From: Pseudomonas putida | GTDB taxonomy: Bacteria; Pseudomonadota; Gammaproteobacteria; Pseudomonadales; Pseudomonadaceae | Assembly (NCBI GenBank): GCA_041071465.1 | Contig: CP163498.1 | Coordinates: 3,862,001 to 3,926,000 of the forward strand | Reading direction: 5' to 3' | DNA: 64,000 nt | Part shown: piece after piece, positions 8,916-18,570 of the stretch | How the letters are laid out: the number at the start of each line of letters is the position of its first letter | How positions within the stretch are numbered: position 1 is the stretch's first letter | Notes under the pieces: generated by a model | Databases searched by the model: none | What the model was told of the DNA's origin: nothing | The model's input: only the letters and a program-made list of their open reading frames with translations | Program-made: the position numbers and the translations under genes

Positions 8916-9222
8916 GTTGGCTCCGTATTTCACTATCCATAAATAATGATCTGAAGCAGATGCTTCGGCAGCTGGATGTCAAGCACGCTATCAACGCTGC
9001 GAAACTCGAATTTGAAAAATGATCAATCATATCCTTTTCGTTGGTCCAGAAGCCGCTAATAATCATCGAGCTGAAGTATTTGTTTAGCGCGATTATCGAG
9101 TAGCTCATGCACCCCGGCTCGGTGCGGAGCACGTTGACCAGCTCGTCTATGGCTAAAAGAACATCATCGTCAGGACGCTTATCAAAGCGAACCTCTATCG
9201 CGCTTGCTGATGTCAACGACAT
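8902..9222 (-). CDS. Antibiotic-biosynthesis-monooxygenase (ABM)-like domain protein
   Basis: The central part (EVRFDKRPDDDVLLAIDELV, then LRTEPGCMSYSI and FWTNEKDMIDHFSN) fits the small ferredoxin-like ABM fold, in which a short protein of about 100 residues dimerises and acts on quinols or serves as a heme/quinone partner. The start at 9222 is supported by GGAG eight bases upstream. The last ~20 residues diverge from the fold and overlap the LysR fragment, so the C terminus may be altered. It follows ttgI by 115 bases on the same strand and could be cotranscribed with the efflux pump. Confidence 0.55.
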   Translation of the reverse strand: MSLTSASAIEVRFDKRPDDDVLLAIDELVNVLRTEPGCMSYSIIALNKYFSSMIISGFWTNEKDMIDHFSNSSFAALIACLTSSCRSICFRSLFMDSEIRSQHAEP

Positions 9223-9337
9223 TGCTATTGCTCCCGATTTAAAATTGGCGTTGGCTCGCCACTTTAGGTCGAAGAATTTATTCAAGCATTCTCTTGAAAA
9301 GTAGGGCAGCACTTCTGTAAGGCGCTGCCCCAGATTC

Positions 9338-10750
9338 TCAGTTCTGGCTTACGCTCCAGCCGCCCCCAAGGGCTTTGTAAAGCTGGACTTCACTGTTGAT
9401 TTGATCGAGCTGATCATTCAATAGCTTCTGTTGTGAGGCGAACAGTTCGCGTTGGGCATCCAGTACTGTCAAGTAGCTATCAATGCCCTGGTCGTATCGC
9501 TGCTGCGCTAAGCCAAAATACGATTTGTAGTTATCAACCAATTCGTTCTGAGCACGAAGCTGCTTGCCATAAGTTCCCCTCGCAGCGAGGCCGTCGGCTA
9601 CCTCCCGGAAAGCCGTTTGGATACTCTTTTCATAAGTCGCAACGCCCACATCCTTCTGAATTTCAGCGTAATCGAGATTGGCTCGCAGCTTTCCTGCATT
9701 GAAGATCGGCACACTGATTTGTGGAGCGAAGCTCCAGCTTTCAGATCCGCCGTTGAATAGTCCGTCCAGATCGCTGCTGGCTGAGCCCGCTGACGCTGTC
9801 AGGCTTATGCGTGGAAAAAATGCCGCACGAGCCGCCCCGATGTTTGCATTAGCGGCGATAAGCTGATGCTCGGCAGAACGGATGTCCGGTCTGTTTAGTA
9901 GCAGATCTGCTGGTAGCCCTGCTGGAACCTTCCCTATGGCACTCATGGCCAGTGGCAAGTTTTGTGGCAAATCAGTTGGAATCTTGCAGCCCAGCAACAA
10001 TTGCAGTGCGTTTACATCCTGCGCGATACGCCGGGTGTACAAAGCCTGCTGTGCTTGGGCTTGGTTAACCAGCGTCCTCGCCTGTCGAACATCCAGCTCC
10101 GACGAAGTACCCGCCGCTGCACTGGACTCGATCATTGCCAGGCTTTCGACATAGCTGGTCAGCGTCGCTTCGGTCAGCTCCAAAAGTGCTTGGTCGGTTC
10201 GCCACAGAAAATAAGTGGTTGCCACATCGCCTATCAGTGCGATCTGAACGCTGCGTTGCGCCTCCTCAGTAGCCAGATACTTTTCAAGCGCTTGGCTGGA
10301 CAAGCTTCGGATTCGGCCAAATAAGTCCAACTCGTAGGCAGTCACCAGGCCGACTTGGTACTGGCTATCGATCCGAGAATCGCCGGTGGGGGACAAATCA
10401 TCAGGCAAGCGGGTTCGATTTCCAGATGCTTCGCCATCAAGTGTGGGAAACCGCTCCGCTCGTTGGATACGGTAAAGCGCTCTGTAGGATTCAACATTTT
10501 TGGCAGCGATTCGAAGATCTCTGTTGTTCTCCAACGCCGCATTGAGGAGGCGGACCAGCGCTGGATCTTTGAAGAAATTTTTTGCCTCGGGGAGAGCCGC
10601 CGCGATACTACGCTGGTCTCCCTGCCCGCCGTAGGCCTCGCCCGTTGGCCATTGCGCCTGCACGGGGGCGGCTGGCTGCTGGTAGTCGGGCATCAAGCTG
10701 CATCCGCTGAGCATCAGCAATGCAAAGACGGGGAGCGACTTAAACTTCAT
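9338..10750 (-). CDS. ttgI: Outer-membrane channel of solvent efflux pump (TtgI/SrpC-type)
   Basis: This is a 470-residue outer-membrane efflux lipoprotein: a short signal peptide ends in the lipobox LMLSGC, followed by two OEP repeats with the conserved [15 protein letters not shown] segment. It forms the TolC-like trimeric channel that takes substrates from the RND pump across the outer membrane. Length and sequence match what I know of TtgI/SrpC of P. putida solvent-tolerant strains, and the order adaptor-pump-channel with the two regulators supports that identity. Its start overlaps the end of the pump gene by 11 bases, so translation is probably coupled. Confidence 0.88.
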   Translation of the reverse strand: MKFKSLPVFALLMLSGCSLMPDYQQPAAPVQAQWPTGEAYGGQGDQRSIAAALPEAKNFFKDPALVRLLNAALENNRDLRIAAKNVESYRALYRIQRAERFPTLDGEASGNRTRLPDDLSPTGDSRIDSQYQVGLVTAYELDLFGRIRSLSSQALEKYLATEEAQRSVQIALIGDVATTYFLWRTDQALLELTEATLTSYVESLAMIESSAAAGTSSELDVRQARTLVNQAQAQQALYTRRIAQDVNALQLLLGCKIPTDLPQNLPLAMSAIGKVPAGLPADLLLNRPDIRSAEHQLIAANANIGAARAAFFPRISLTASAGSASSDLDGLFNGGSESWSFAPQISVPIFNAGKLRANLDYAEIQKDVGVATYEKSIQTAFREVADGLAARGTYGKQLRAQNELVDNYKSYFGLAQQRYDQGIDSYLTVLDAQRELFASQQKLLNDQLDQINSEVQLYKALGGGWSVSQN

Positions 10751-13700
10751 GAGTCACCTCCTTGACCGCTTTTGGCTTTCGTTTCATGAGCCCCTCGAAA
10801 AGCTTGACAACTACCACGTAGAACAGCGGAACAAAGAAGACGGCCAGCACGGTTGCTGTGATCATGCCTCCGACGACGCCCGTAGCAATGGAGTGCTGGC
10901 TCCCAGCGCCTGCGCCCGATGCAATGGCCATCGGCAGCACACCGAATGTGAATGCCAGCGAGGTCATCAAAATCGGACGCAAACGCAGCTTGGCGGCCTC
11001 TATCGCAGCTTTGACGATCGGATAACCTTCCTTTTCATACAGCTCTTTGCGAACTCCACGATTAGGATGGCGTTCTTGGCGGACAGGCCAACTGTCGTCA
11101 TCAAGCCCACCTGGAAGTACACATCCGCCGTCAGGTCGCGCCAAAGCGTTGCCAGCACGGCGCCCAAAATACCCAGAGGAACAACCATGATCACCGAGAC
11201 CGGTACCGACCAGCTTTCATACAGTGCGGCCAGGCACAGGAATACGATCAGCACAGTCAATGCGTAGAGCAACGGTGCCTGGTCGCCAGTCTGTATTTCT
11301 TCATAAGAGAGACCGGTGTAGCTCAGGCCGATGCCAGCAGGCAGCTTTTGCATGATTTCAGCGATGGCAATCATCGCGTCACCAGTGCTGTATCCAGGGG
11401 CTGGCTCGCCGAGGATGTTCAGGGAAGAAATGCCACCGTAGCGCTCCAGCTTCGGTGAGCCGTTCGCCCACTCACCGGTTGCAAACGCCGAGAACGGAAC
11501 CATCTGGCCAAGGCTATTGCGCACGTACCATTTATCGAAGTCTTCTGGAGAGATTCGCGAGATGTCTTCGCCCTGTACGTACACCCGTTTGACCCGACCG
11601 CGGTCGATGAAGTCGTTGACATACATCGAGCCCCAGGCTGCCGACATCGTTTCGTTGATAGACGCGATGCTTACCTGCAGCGCACGGGCCTTTTCGTCAT
11701 CAATGTTCACCTGGAATTGCGGCTCGTCGTCCTTACCGTTTGGACGCACTGCTTGGAGTTTGGGGTTTTCGCTTGCCAGTTGCAGGAACTGGTTTCGAGC
11801 TGCCATCAATGCTTCATGACCAAGACCTAGGTTGTCCTGTAGGTACAAGTTGAAGCCCATCGCGTTCCCCATTTCCAGAATGGCAGGGGGCACGAACGCC
11901 ATGACGCTGGCATCTTTGATCTTGGCAAAATGCTGATTAGCCCGTTGCGCGATGCTGAATACGTCTTGCCCAGCGCCGTGACGCTCCTTCCAATCCTTAA
12001 GGGTAATCAGTACCAGCCCCGAGTTCTGACCACGACCAGCAAAGTTGAAACCATTCACCGTCAGGAAGTGCTCAACCAACGCACCTTCATCATTGCTCAA
12101 GTAGTCTCGCACCTCTTGAAGCACACCCTCGGTGCGCTCCGCTGAAGCATTTGCCGGCGTACGCACTTCGATCATCATCAAGCCCTGATCTTCGTTGGGC
12201 AGGAATGCCTTCGGGATCTGGGTGAACAGATAGCCGGTTCCTCCAGTGATCAGCAAGAACGCAAGCAGGTATCTACCGCGCCCCTTCAGCATTGCACCGA
12301 CGCCTCGCTCGAATCGCAGAGTGCCGCGGTCGAAGATGCGGTTGAACCAGCCGAAGAAGCCCTTTTTCTCGTGGTGGGAAACGCCTTCCGGAGCTTTGAG
12401 GATGGTCACGCAAAGTGCTGGAGTGAACACAAGCGCGACAAAGATCGACAGTCCCATGCAGACCACGATGGTGATCGCGAACTGTTGATAGATGATGCCA
12501 GCGGATCCACCAAAGAAAGCCATCGGTACGAACACAGCCGACAGCACCATGCCGATACCCACCAAGGCCCCGGAAATCTGGTCCATTGACTTACGGGTAG
12601 CCTCAAGTGGCGTCAACCCTTCGTCGTGCATGAGCCGCTCAACGTTCTCGACCACGACGATCGCATCATCGACCAGCAAGCCGATGGCGAGCACCATGGC
12701 GTACATGGTGAGTACGTTGATACTGAGGCCGAAATAGGGCAGAAGTGCGAATGTGGCGAGCAGCACCACGGGAACTGCCAGGGTGGGGATCAGTGTGGCC
12801 CTGAAGCTCTGTAGGAACAGATACATAACCAGGAAGACCAGTACCACCGCCTCAAAAATAGTGTGTACTACCGACTCAATCGAGGCATCAACGACAGGTG
12901 TTGTATCGTAGGGATAAACGACCTCCACGCCATCTGGCAGATAGGCCTTCTGCTCCTCCATCAGCTTCTTGACAGCTTCTACGGTCTCCAGCAGGTTGCC
13001 ACCGGTGGACAAACGCAGCGCCAGGCTTGCGGTTGGGGAGTCCTTGTATTTCGCGGAAATGGCGAAGCTGTCAGCCCCCAGTTCGGCACGTCCGACATCC
13101 TTCACTCGTACCTGTGAGCCGTCCGCGTTCACCTTGACCAAGATCTCATCGAACTGGCTAGGCGTTGTCATGCGCGTCTTGCCGAGAACGGTGGCATTCA
13201 GCTGGACGCCTGAGCGAGTTGGTAGTCCACCCAACTGGCCAGAGGACACTTGGACGTTCTGTTCCCGGATAGCATTGGCTACATCAGTAGGTGTCAGCTG
13301 ATAGCTGTTGAGCTTGCCTGGATCTAGCCAGATACGCATTGCGTAAGGCGAGCCAAACAGCTGGAAATCACCGACGCCTGGAATGCGCGAAATGGGATCC
13401 TGAAGCTGTGAAGCGATCAGGTTGCCCAGGTCGAAGTTATCGAGCTTCCCCGAGCGATCCACCAAGCTCATGACCAAGAAGAAATTCATCTGGTACTTCA
13501 CTACGCGAAGCCCCTGACGCTGAACTTCCTCCGGCAAACGAGGTGTCGCCAGTTGCAGCTTGTTCTGCACCTGAACTTGAGCGATGTCCGGATCGGTCCC
13601 CTGTTCAAAGGTCACGATGATGGTCATGCTGCCGTCAGAGGCGCTCTCAGCCGACATATATCGGAACCCATCAAGACCACTGAGCTGTTGCTCAATGACC

Positions 13701-13888
13701 TGGACCACCGTGTCCTGGACGGTTTGTGCAGAAGCACCTGGGTAGCTGACCTGGATCGAAACGGCAGGGGCCGCGATGTTTGGATATTGGCTAATCGGCA
13801 TCTTGGCCAGCGAGAGCGCGCCGGCGAGCATTGCCACGATAGCGAGAACCCAAGCGAAGATCGGCCGGTCGATAAAGAAGCGAGACAT
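10740..13888 (-). CDS. ttgH: RND efflux pump inner-membrane transporter (TtgH/SrpB-type), frameshifted
   Basis: This is the proton-driven hydrophobe/amphiphile efflux RND transporter of the pump. It begins [20 protein letters not shown], has the two large periplasmic loops, and carries the membrane motif [17 protein letters not shown] with its paired aspartates. The frame runs from 13888 to about 11045 and continues in another frame from there to 10740. The break is in CGCAAAGAGCTG, where one base is missing: the joined product would read [13 protein letters not shown]. With one base restored the protein has 1,049 residues, the usual length. Because the rest is intact, a sequencing error in the A-run is likelier than decay. 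Confidence 0.88.
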
Positions 13889-13901
13889 TTACGGCGCCCC
13901 C

Positions 13902-15051
13902 TCAGTTAGCCGAGGCTTCAGTGGTAGCGGCGAAGTCAGCTACCAAATCCACATTTTTGGCTTCTACCGCATTGACGGCGATGCCGCTGCGGACACGTTG
14001 AACACCTTCGGTCACGATTCGCTCTCCCTCGGATACGCCTTTGCTGATCAGCCAGGCGTTGCCCACAGTTCGTAGGGTCTGGACCTCGCGGGCCTCAACA
14101 GTGTTGTCGGCCTTCACCACCCAGACACTTGGCACGCCACGCGTATCGCGGCTGATGGCTTGTTGTGGAACCAGGATCGCCGCCTGCTGCACACCTTCCT
14201 TCAGGAGGGCGTGAACAAACATGCCTGGAAGCAACTTGCGATTAGGATTCGGGAATTCGGCGCGAAGGGTTACTGAACCTGTGGTCGGATCAACGCTGAC
14301 CTCAGAAAACTTAAGGGTGCCCGGGATTGGGTAAGCACTACCGTCATCCAGGGTCAGGCTGACTTCGGCCTGGTTCTCACCTGTCTTCTGAAGTCGCCCT
14401 GACTCCAATGCCTGTTGCAGGCCCAGCAGCTTCGTGATCGGCTGAGTGACGTCAACATAGATCGGGTCCAGCTGAGTAACAGTGGCGAGCGACTGTGCTT
14501 GACCGTTAGTAACGAGTGCACCCTCGGTAACTGTCGACCGTCCGATGCGGCCTGAGATCGGCGAAAGCACACGGGTGTACTGAACGTCGATACGAGCGAC
14601 CTGATAGTCGGCCTCCGCCTGTTTCCATGCGGCAAGGGCATCGTCGTACTGCTGCTTGCTCACAGCCTTGGTTTTCAACAACGTTTCATATCGTCGCGCC
14701 AGGTTCTGCGCAGTAGTTCGATTAGCTTCGGCCCGACGCAATTGCGCCTCATAGGTACGCGGGTCAATTTGATAGAGCTGCTGACCCAGCTTGACCTCAG
14801 TCCCCTCAACAAAGGACCGCTTTTGAAGGATCCCCGATACTTGTGGGCGCACTTCCGCTACCCGGTAGGCCGAGGTCCGGCCGGGCAGGTCGGTTGTTAG
14901 GGTCAGAGATTGTGAGCGGACGGTGTATACGCCCACGTCAGGGGGGGGGCGGAGCTGAGGCGACGTGGTCTTTTTCACCACAGGCGGTCACCAGCATCAG
15001 CGCCGTTAGAGGAATTGCATGTAATGCACGCGAGGATCGTATCTGTCTCAC
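13902..15051 (-). CDS. ttgG: RND periplasmic adaptor lipoprotein (TtgG/SrpA-type), frameshifted in a C9 run
   Basis: This membrane-fusion protein links pump and channel. The main frame from 14981 lacks a signal peptide, but another frame starting at the GTG at 15051 (GGAG seven to eight bases upstream) gives MRQIRSSRALHAIPLTALML, a lipoprotein signal with lipobox LVTAC. The two frames meet at a run of nine G on the plus strand (14941-14949). Eight bases there would fuse them into SAPPPPDVGVYTV and give 382 residues, the usual length. Domains follow in order: barrel-sandwich hybrid, alpha-hairpin and beta-barrel. The extra base may be a sequencing error or true tract slippage. Confidence 0.85.
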
Positions 15052-15278
15052 CGATTTGCTCCATCTCTGCGCCCCCTATGGCGGGGACTTGTAATTGCTG
15101 AATCACAATGTGGGCAAGTGTATCATTATGCGGTACGATGAGCGCAAGCAAGCAGTAACGACCATCGGTCGAACTTTGGTGAGATGGGTGTTTGGAACGT
15201 GTGACTGGCTAGGCGAGGCACGGAGCTCTAAAGTGGCGGCCATAACAGATGCTGCAGCGGTGCACGCTGAGGAGAGAT
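15052..15278. promoter_or_regulatory. Divergent promoter/operator region between ttgG and ttgV
   Basis: This 227-base gap separates the pump operon from its regulators and must hold both promoters. In the known Ttg/Srp systems the IclR repressor binds this divergent region and represses the pump until solvents or aromatic compounds are present. A candidate site at 15118-15142 contains the near-repeated half sites GTATCAT and GTACGAT six bases apart. That assignment is inference; I cannot place the promoter elements with certainty. Confidence 0.5.
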
Positions 15279-16058
15279 ATGAACCAATCAGACGAAATCG
15301 GTGGAAAGGCGGGGGGTATTCAAGTCATCGCCAGAGCTGCTTCGATAATGCGAGCCCTTGGCAGTCATCCGAATGGCTTGAGTTTGGCGGCTATCGCGCA
15401 GTTGGTCGGGCTGCCGCGCTCTACCGTCCAGAGAATCATCAACGCCCTGGAAGAAGAGTTTTTGGTTGAGGCATTGGGCCCTAGCGGAGGCTTCCGCCTT
15501 GGGCCGGCGCTTGGCCAGCTCATCAACCAGGCACAATCAGACATTCTTTCGTTGGTAAAGCCGTACTTACGCTCATTGGCGGAGGAGCTTGAAGAGTCGG
15601 TCTGCCTGGCTTCTCTAGCCGGCGATAAAATCTACGTGCTGGATCGCATCGTGTCAGAACGAGAGCTGCGTGTGGTGTTCCCGATTGGCATCAATGTGCC
15701 CGCCGCTGCGACCGCCGCAGGTAAGGTCCTTTTGGCAGCGCTGCCTGAGGAGTCACTCCCAGCAGCACTCAGTGATCAACTTCCAGTGTTCACCCCAAAC
15801 ACGCTCGAACGACAGGCGCTGATCAAACAGCTGAGTGAAGTCAGGGCGAGTGGGGTGGCAAGCGATCTGGATGAACATATCGATGGCGTTTGCTCATTCG
15901 CAACGCTTTTGGATACCTACCTTGGCTATTACTCCCTCGCAGTCGTAATGCCGAGTTCCAGAGCGAGCAAGCAGTCCGACACCATCAAAAAAGCTCTGCT
16001 ATTGAGCAAGCAGAATATAGAGCGCGCCATCGGTCGCGCGTCAAAGAAAGCGCCCTAG
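15279..16058 (+). CDS. ttgV: IclR-family repressor of the solvent pump (TtgV/SrpS-type)
   Basis: The 259-residue protein begins [20 protein letters not shown], has the IclR winged helix ([19 protein letters not shown]) and an effector-binding IclR domain, and ends [10 protein letters not shown]. Length and sequence agree closely with the TtgV protein I know from P. putida DOT-T1E, a tetrameric repressor of ttgGHI released by mono- and bicyclic aromatics. The ATG at 15279 is preceded by GGAGAG and gives exactly the TtgV length; an upstream frame extension is not needed. It is divergent from the pump operon and five bases upstream of the TetR gene, so the two regulators form an operon. Confidence 0.9.
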   Translation: MNQSDEIGGKAGGIQVIARAASIMRALGSHPNGLSLAAIAQLVGLPRSTVQRIINALEEEFLVEALGPSGGFRLGPALGQLINQAQSDILSLVKPYLRSLAEELEESVCLASLAGDKIYVLDRIVSERELRVVFPIGINVPAAATAAGKVLLAALPEESLPAALSDQLPVFTPNTLERQALIKQLSEVRASGVASDLDEHIDGVCSFATLLDTYLGYYSLAVVMPSSRASKQSDTIKKALLLSKQNIERAIGRASKKAP

Positions 16059-16063
16059 TTAAA

Positions 16064-16714
16064 ATGGCCAGGAAGACGGTAGCCGAGGCTGAGGAGACAC
16101 GACAGCGCATCATCGACGCGGCTGTCGAGGTGTTCGCTGCCCAAGGAGTTCCAGACGCTACGCTGGACCAAATAGCCCGAAAGGCAGGCGTCACTCGTGG
16201 CGCCGTTTATTGGCATTTCAATGGGAAGCAAGAAGTACTTCAGGCGGTGCTGACATCGCGGCAGCATCCACTTGAATTGGAGTTCTCCGCCGACGACGGG
16301 ATCGAACTCTCCTGGGAAGCAGTGGTGACCGCCATGCTTGATGCTGTTAACAGCCCCCAGTCAAAGCAGTTCTCGGAAATCTTGATTTATCAGGGGGTGG
16401 ACGAATCGGGTCTGATCCATAGCCGCATGGAGCAAGCGAGTAATCGATTCCTGCAGTACATTCATCAGGTGCTTAGGCATGCGATTATTCAAGGTGAATT
16501 GCCGCAGACTCTGGACCTTCACACTTCGATAGCCGTCTTCAAAGGGTTGGTCACCGGGTTGCTTTATGAGGGCCTACGCAGCCAGCATCAACCGTCTCAA
16601 GTCATCAAAGCCGCGCTGAGATCATTCTTGGCGTTGCTCAAGGAGCCTCCTCGCCACTTTCTGTGTGAGGAGGTTCAAGTTCCGCAAGCCTCAACAGAGT
16701 ACTGTCAGCAGTAG
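16064..16714 (+). CDS. ttgW: TetR-family regulator (TtgW/SrpR-type)
   Basis: The product has 216 residues: a TetR helix-turn-helix (TLDQIARKAGVTRGAVYWHF) at the N terminus and a TtgR-type ligand-binding domain. It closely resembles SrpR, the antirepressor-like partner of SrpS in P. putida S12. In DOT-T1E the corresponding TtgW is described as truncated and dispensable, whereas this copy is full length, so it may be active. The ATG at 16064 lies five bases after ttgV. Its stop is only 18 bases from the convergent end of the acetolactate synthase gene. Confidence 0.85.
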   Translation: MARKTVAEAEETRQRIIDAAVEVFAAQGVPDATLDQIARKAGVTRGAVYWHFNGKQEVLQAVLTSRQHPLELEFSADDGIELSWEAVVTAMLDAVNSPQSKQFSEILIYQGVDESGLIHSRMEQASNRFLQYIHQVLRHAIIQGELPQTLDLHTSIAVFKGLVTGLLYEGLRSQHQPSQVIKAALRSFLALLKEPPRHFLCEEVQVPQASTEYCQQ

Positions 16715-16732
16715 CGCCGTTTCTGCCACTGA

Positions 16733-18376
16733 TTACACCGCCAGCGCTCGCTCGCGCAGTTCACTGTTCAGGATGCGGTCGTTCTCGCTGTAGTCGACCG
16801 GGCAGTCAATGACGTGAACGCCGGGGTTGGCAATACAATGATCCAACAGTGGCAGCAATGCATCCGCGCTTTCCACCCTGTGTCCATGGGCACCATAGGC
16901 TTCGGCGTATCTGACGAAGTCCGGATTACCGTAGTCCAGACCGAAATCGGTGAAGCCCATGTTCGCCTGCTTCCAGCGGATCATGCCGTAGCCGTCGTCA
17001 CGCAGGATTACCACGGTAATGTGCATGTTCAGGCGAACCGCGGTTTCCAATTCCTGGCTGTTCATCATGAAGCCACCGTCGCCACACACCGAAATCACCG
17101 GGCGATCCGCGTACACCAAATGGGCGGCCATGGCTGACGGCAGGCCGGCGCCCATGGTCGCCAGGGCGTTGTCGAGCAGCACGGTGTTGGGCTTGTGCGC
17201 CTTGTAGTTACGGGCGAACCAGATCTTGTAGATGCCGTTGTCTAGAGCGACGATGCCTTCGGACGGCAGCACGCGACGGATGTCGGCCACCAGGCGCTGA
17301 GGATAGACCGGGAAGCGGTCATCGTCGGCGCCTTCGGCGATCTGGGCTTCGTTGGCTTCACGAATCGCCATGAGACGGGTGAAGTCCCAGTGCGAGGTGT
17401 CGCCCAGACCTTCAGCGATCTGCCAGACGGCGTTGGCGATGTCACCGATCACTTCGATCTGCGGGAAGTACACGGCGTCGACTTCGGCAGAACGGAAGTT
17501 GATATGGATGACTTCAGTGCCGCCACGGAGCATGAAGAACGGCGGCTTCTCGATCACATCGTGGCCGATGTTGACGATCAGGTCGGCCGCTTCGATTGCA
17601 CGGTGCACGAAATCACCGGACGACAGCGCAGCATTACCCAGGAAGCGCGGGCTGCGCTCGTCAACCACACCCTTGCCCAGCTGGGTGGTGACGAACGGGA
17701 TACCGGTCTTATCGACCAGTTGCTTGAGGACCTTGGCGGTCATCTTGCGGTTGGCGCCGGCACCGATTACCAGGATAGGGCTGCGTGCGGTGCGCAGTTT
17801 CTCGATGGCAGCTTCGATGGCCACGTGCTCGGCCAGCGGACGGCGGTGCAGGCTCGGTGGAATTGGCAAGCTGTCGGTCTGCTCGGCGGCGATGTCTTCC
17901 GGCAGTTCCAGGTGCACGGCGCCCGGTTTCTCTTCTTCAGCCAGACGGAAGGCTTCGCGCATGCGTGCCGGGATGTTGTCGGCCGAGGCGAACTGGTGGG
18001 TGTACTTGGTGATGGGGTCCATCATGCCGCACACATCGATGATCTGGAAGCGGCCCTGCTTGGACTTCTTGATCGGCTTCTGGCCGGTAATCATCATCAT
18101 CGGCATGCCGCCGAGATAGGCGTAGGCGCTGGCGGTCACCAAGTTGGTCGCGCCAGGGCCGAGGGTCGACAGGCTGACGCCGGTCTTGCCGGTCAGGCGA
18201 CCATAGGTGGCGGCCATGAAGCCCGCGGACTGCTCGTGACGGGTCAATACCAGCTTAATCTTCGACTTGCGCAGGGATTCCAGTAGGTCGAGGTTCTCCT
18301 CACCGGGAATGCCGAATACATACTCGACACCTTCGTTTTCCAGGCATTGCACAACGACATCAGCGGCCTTAGCCAT
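16733..18376 (-). CDS. Acetolactate synthase-type ThDP enzyme (catabolic AlsS-like)
   Basis: The 547-residue protein has the three-domain layout of thiamine-diphosphate enzymes. An N-terminal Pyr domain carries the activating glutamate in LTRHEQSAGFM, a central domain follows, and the C-terminal PP domain holds the ThDP motif GDGGFMMNSQELETAV. It should condense two pyruvates to acetolactate, feeding acetoin or branched-chain synthesis. There is no adjacent regulatory small subunit, which fits the catabolic form. The motif's usual terminal Asn pair is replaced by RDD (VILRDDGYGM). The gene's GC content and codon use resemble the core genome more than the surrounding island. It may have been captured from a P. 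putida chromosome. Confidence 0.85.
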   Translation of the reverse strand: MAKAADVVVQCLENEGVEYVFGIPGEENLDLLESLRKSKIKLVLTRHEQSAGFMAATYGRLTGKTGVSLSTLGPGATNLVTASAYAYLGGMPMMMITGQKPIKKSKQGRFQIIDVCGMMDPITKYTHQFASADNIPARMREAFRLAEEEKPGAVHLELPEDIAAEQTDSLPIPPSLHRRPLAEHVAIEAAIEKLRTARSPILVIGAGANRKMTAKVLKQLVDKTGIPFVTTQLGKGVVDERSPRFLGNAALSSGDFVHRAIEAADLIVNIGHDVIEKPPFFMLRGGTEVIHINFRSAEVDAVYFPQIEVIGDIANAVWQIAEGLGDTSHWDFTRLMAIREANEAQIAEGADDDRFPVYPQRLVADIRRVLPSEGIVALDNGIYKIWFARNYKAHKPNTVLLDNALATMGAGLPSAMAAHLVYADRPVISVCGDGGFMMNSQELETAVRLNMHITVVILRDDGYGMIRWKQANMGFTDFGLDYGNPDFVRYAEAYGAHGHRVESADALLPLLDHCIANPGVHVIDCPVDYSENDRILNSELRERALAV

Positions 18377-18532
18377 AGTTCACCCTCATCGCACTCGAGG
18401 CAGTTTGGACCTGAGAGGGAGGCGCAGCAGCAGGTGCGCCACTCTCCCACGGGCTCTTATCGGTTGGTTTTTACATCTAGTGTTTGCAGCGCAGCGGCCG
18501 AGTGGCCTCCAGCGCAGTTGGAGCAAATAAAA

Positions 18533-18558
18533 AGAAGGCCCGGCATCGAGCCGGGCCT
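18533..18558 (-). terminator. Intrinsic terminator of the hydroxylase gene
   Basis: Read on the minus strand, a nine-base stem AGGCCCGGC / GCCGGGCCT with loop TCGAT is followed by CTTTTTATTT. It starts 12 bases after the stop codon of the flavoprotein hydroxylase and ends its transcript. Confidence 0.8.
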
Positions 18559-18570
18559 CCGAGGTAATGC

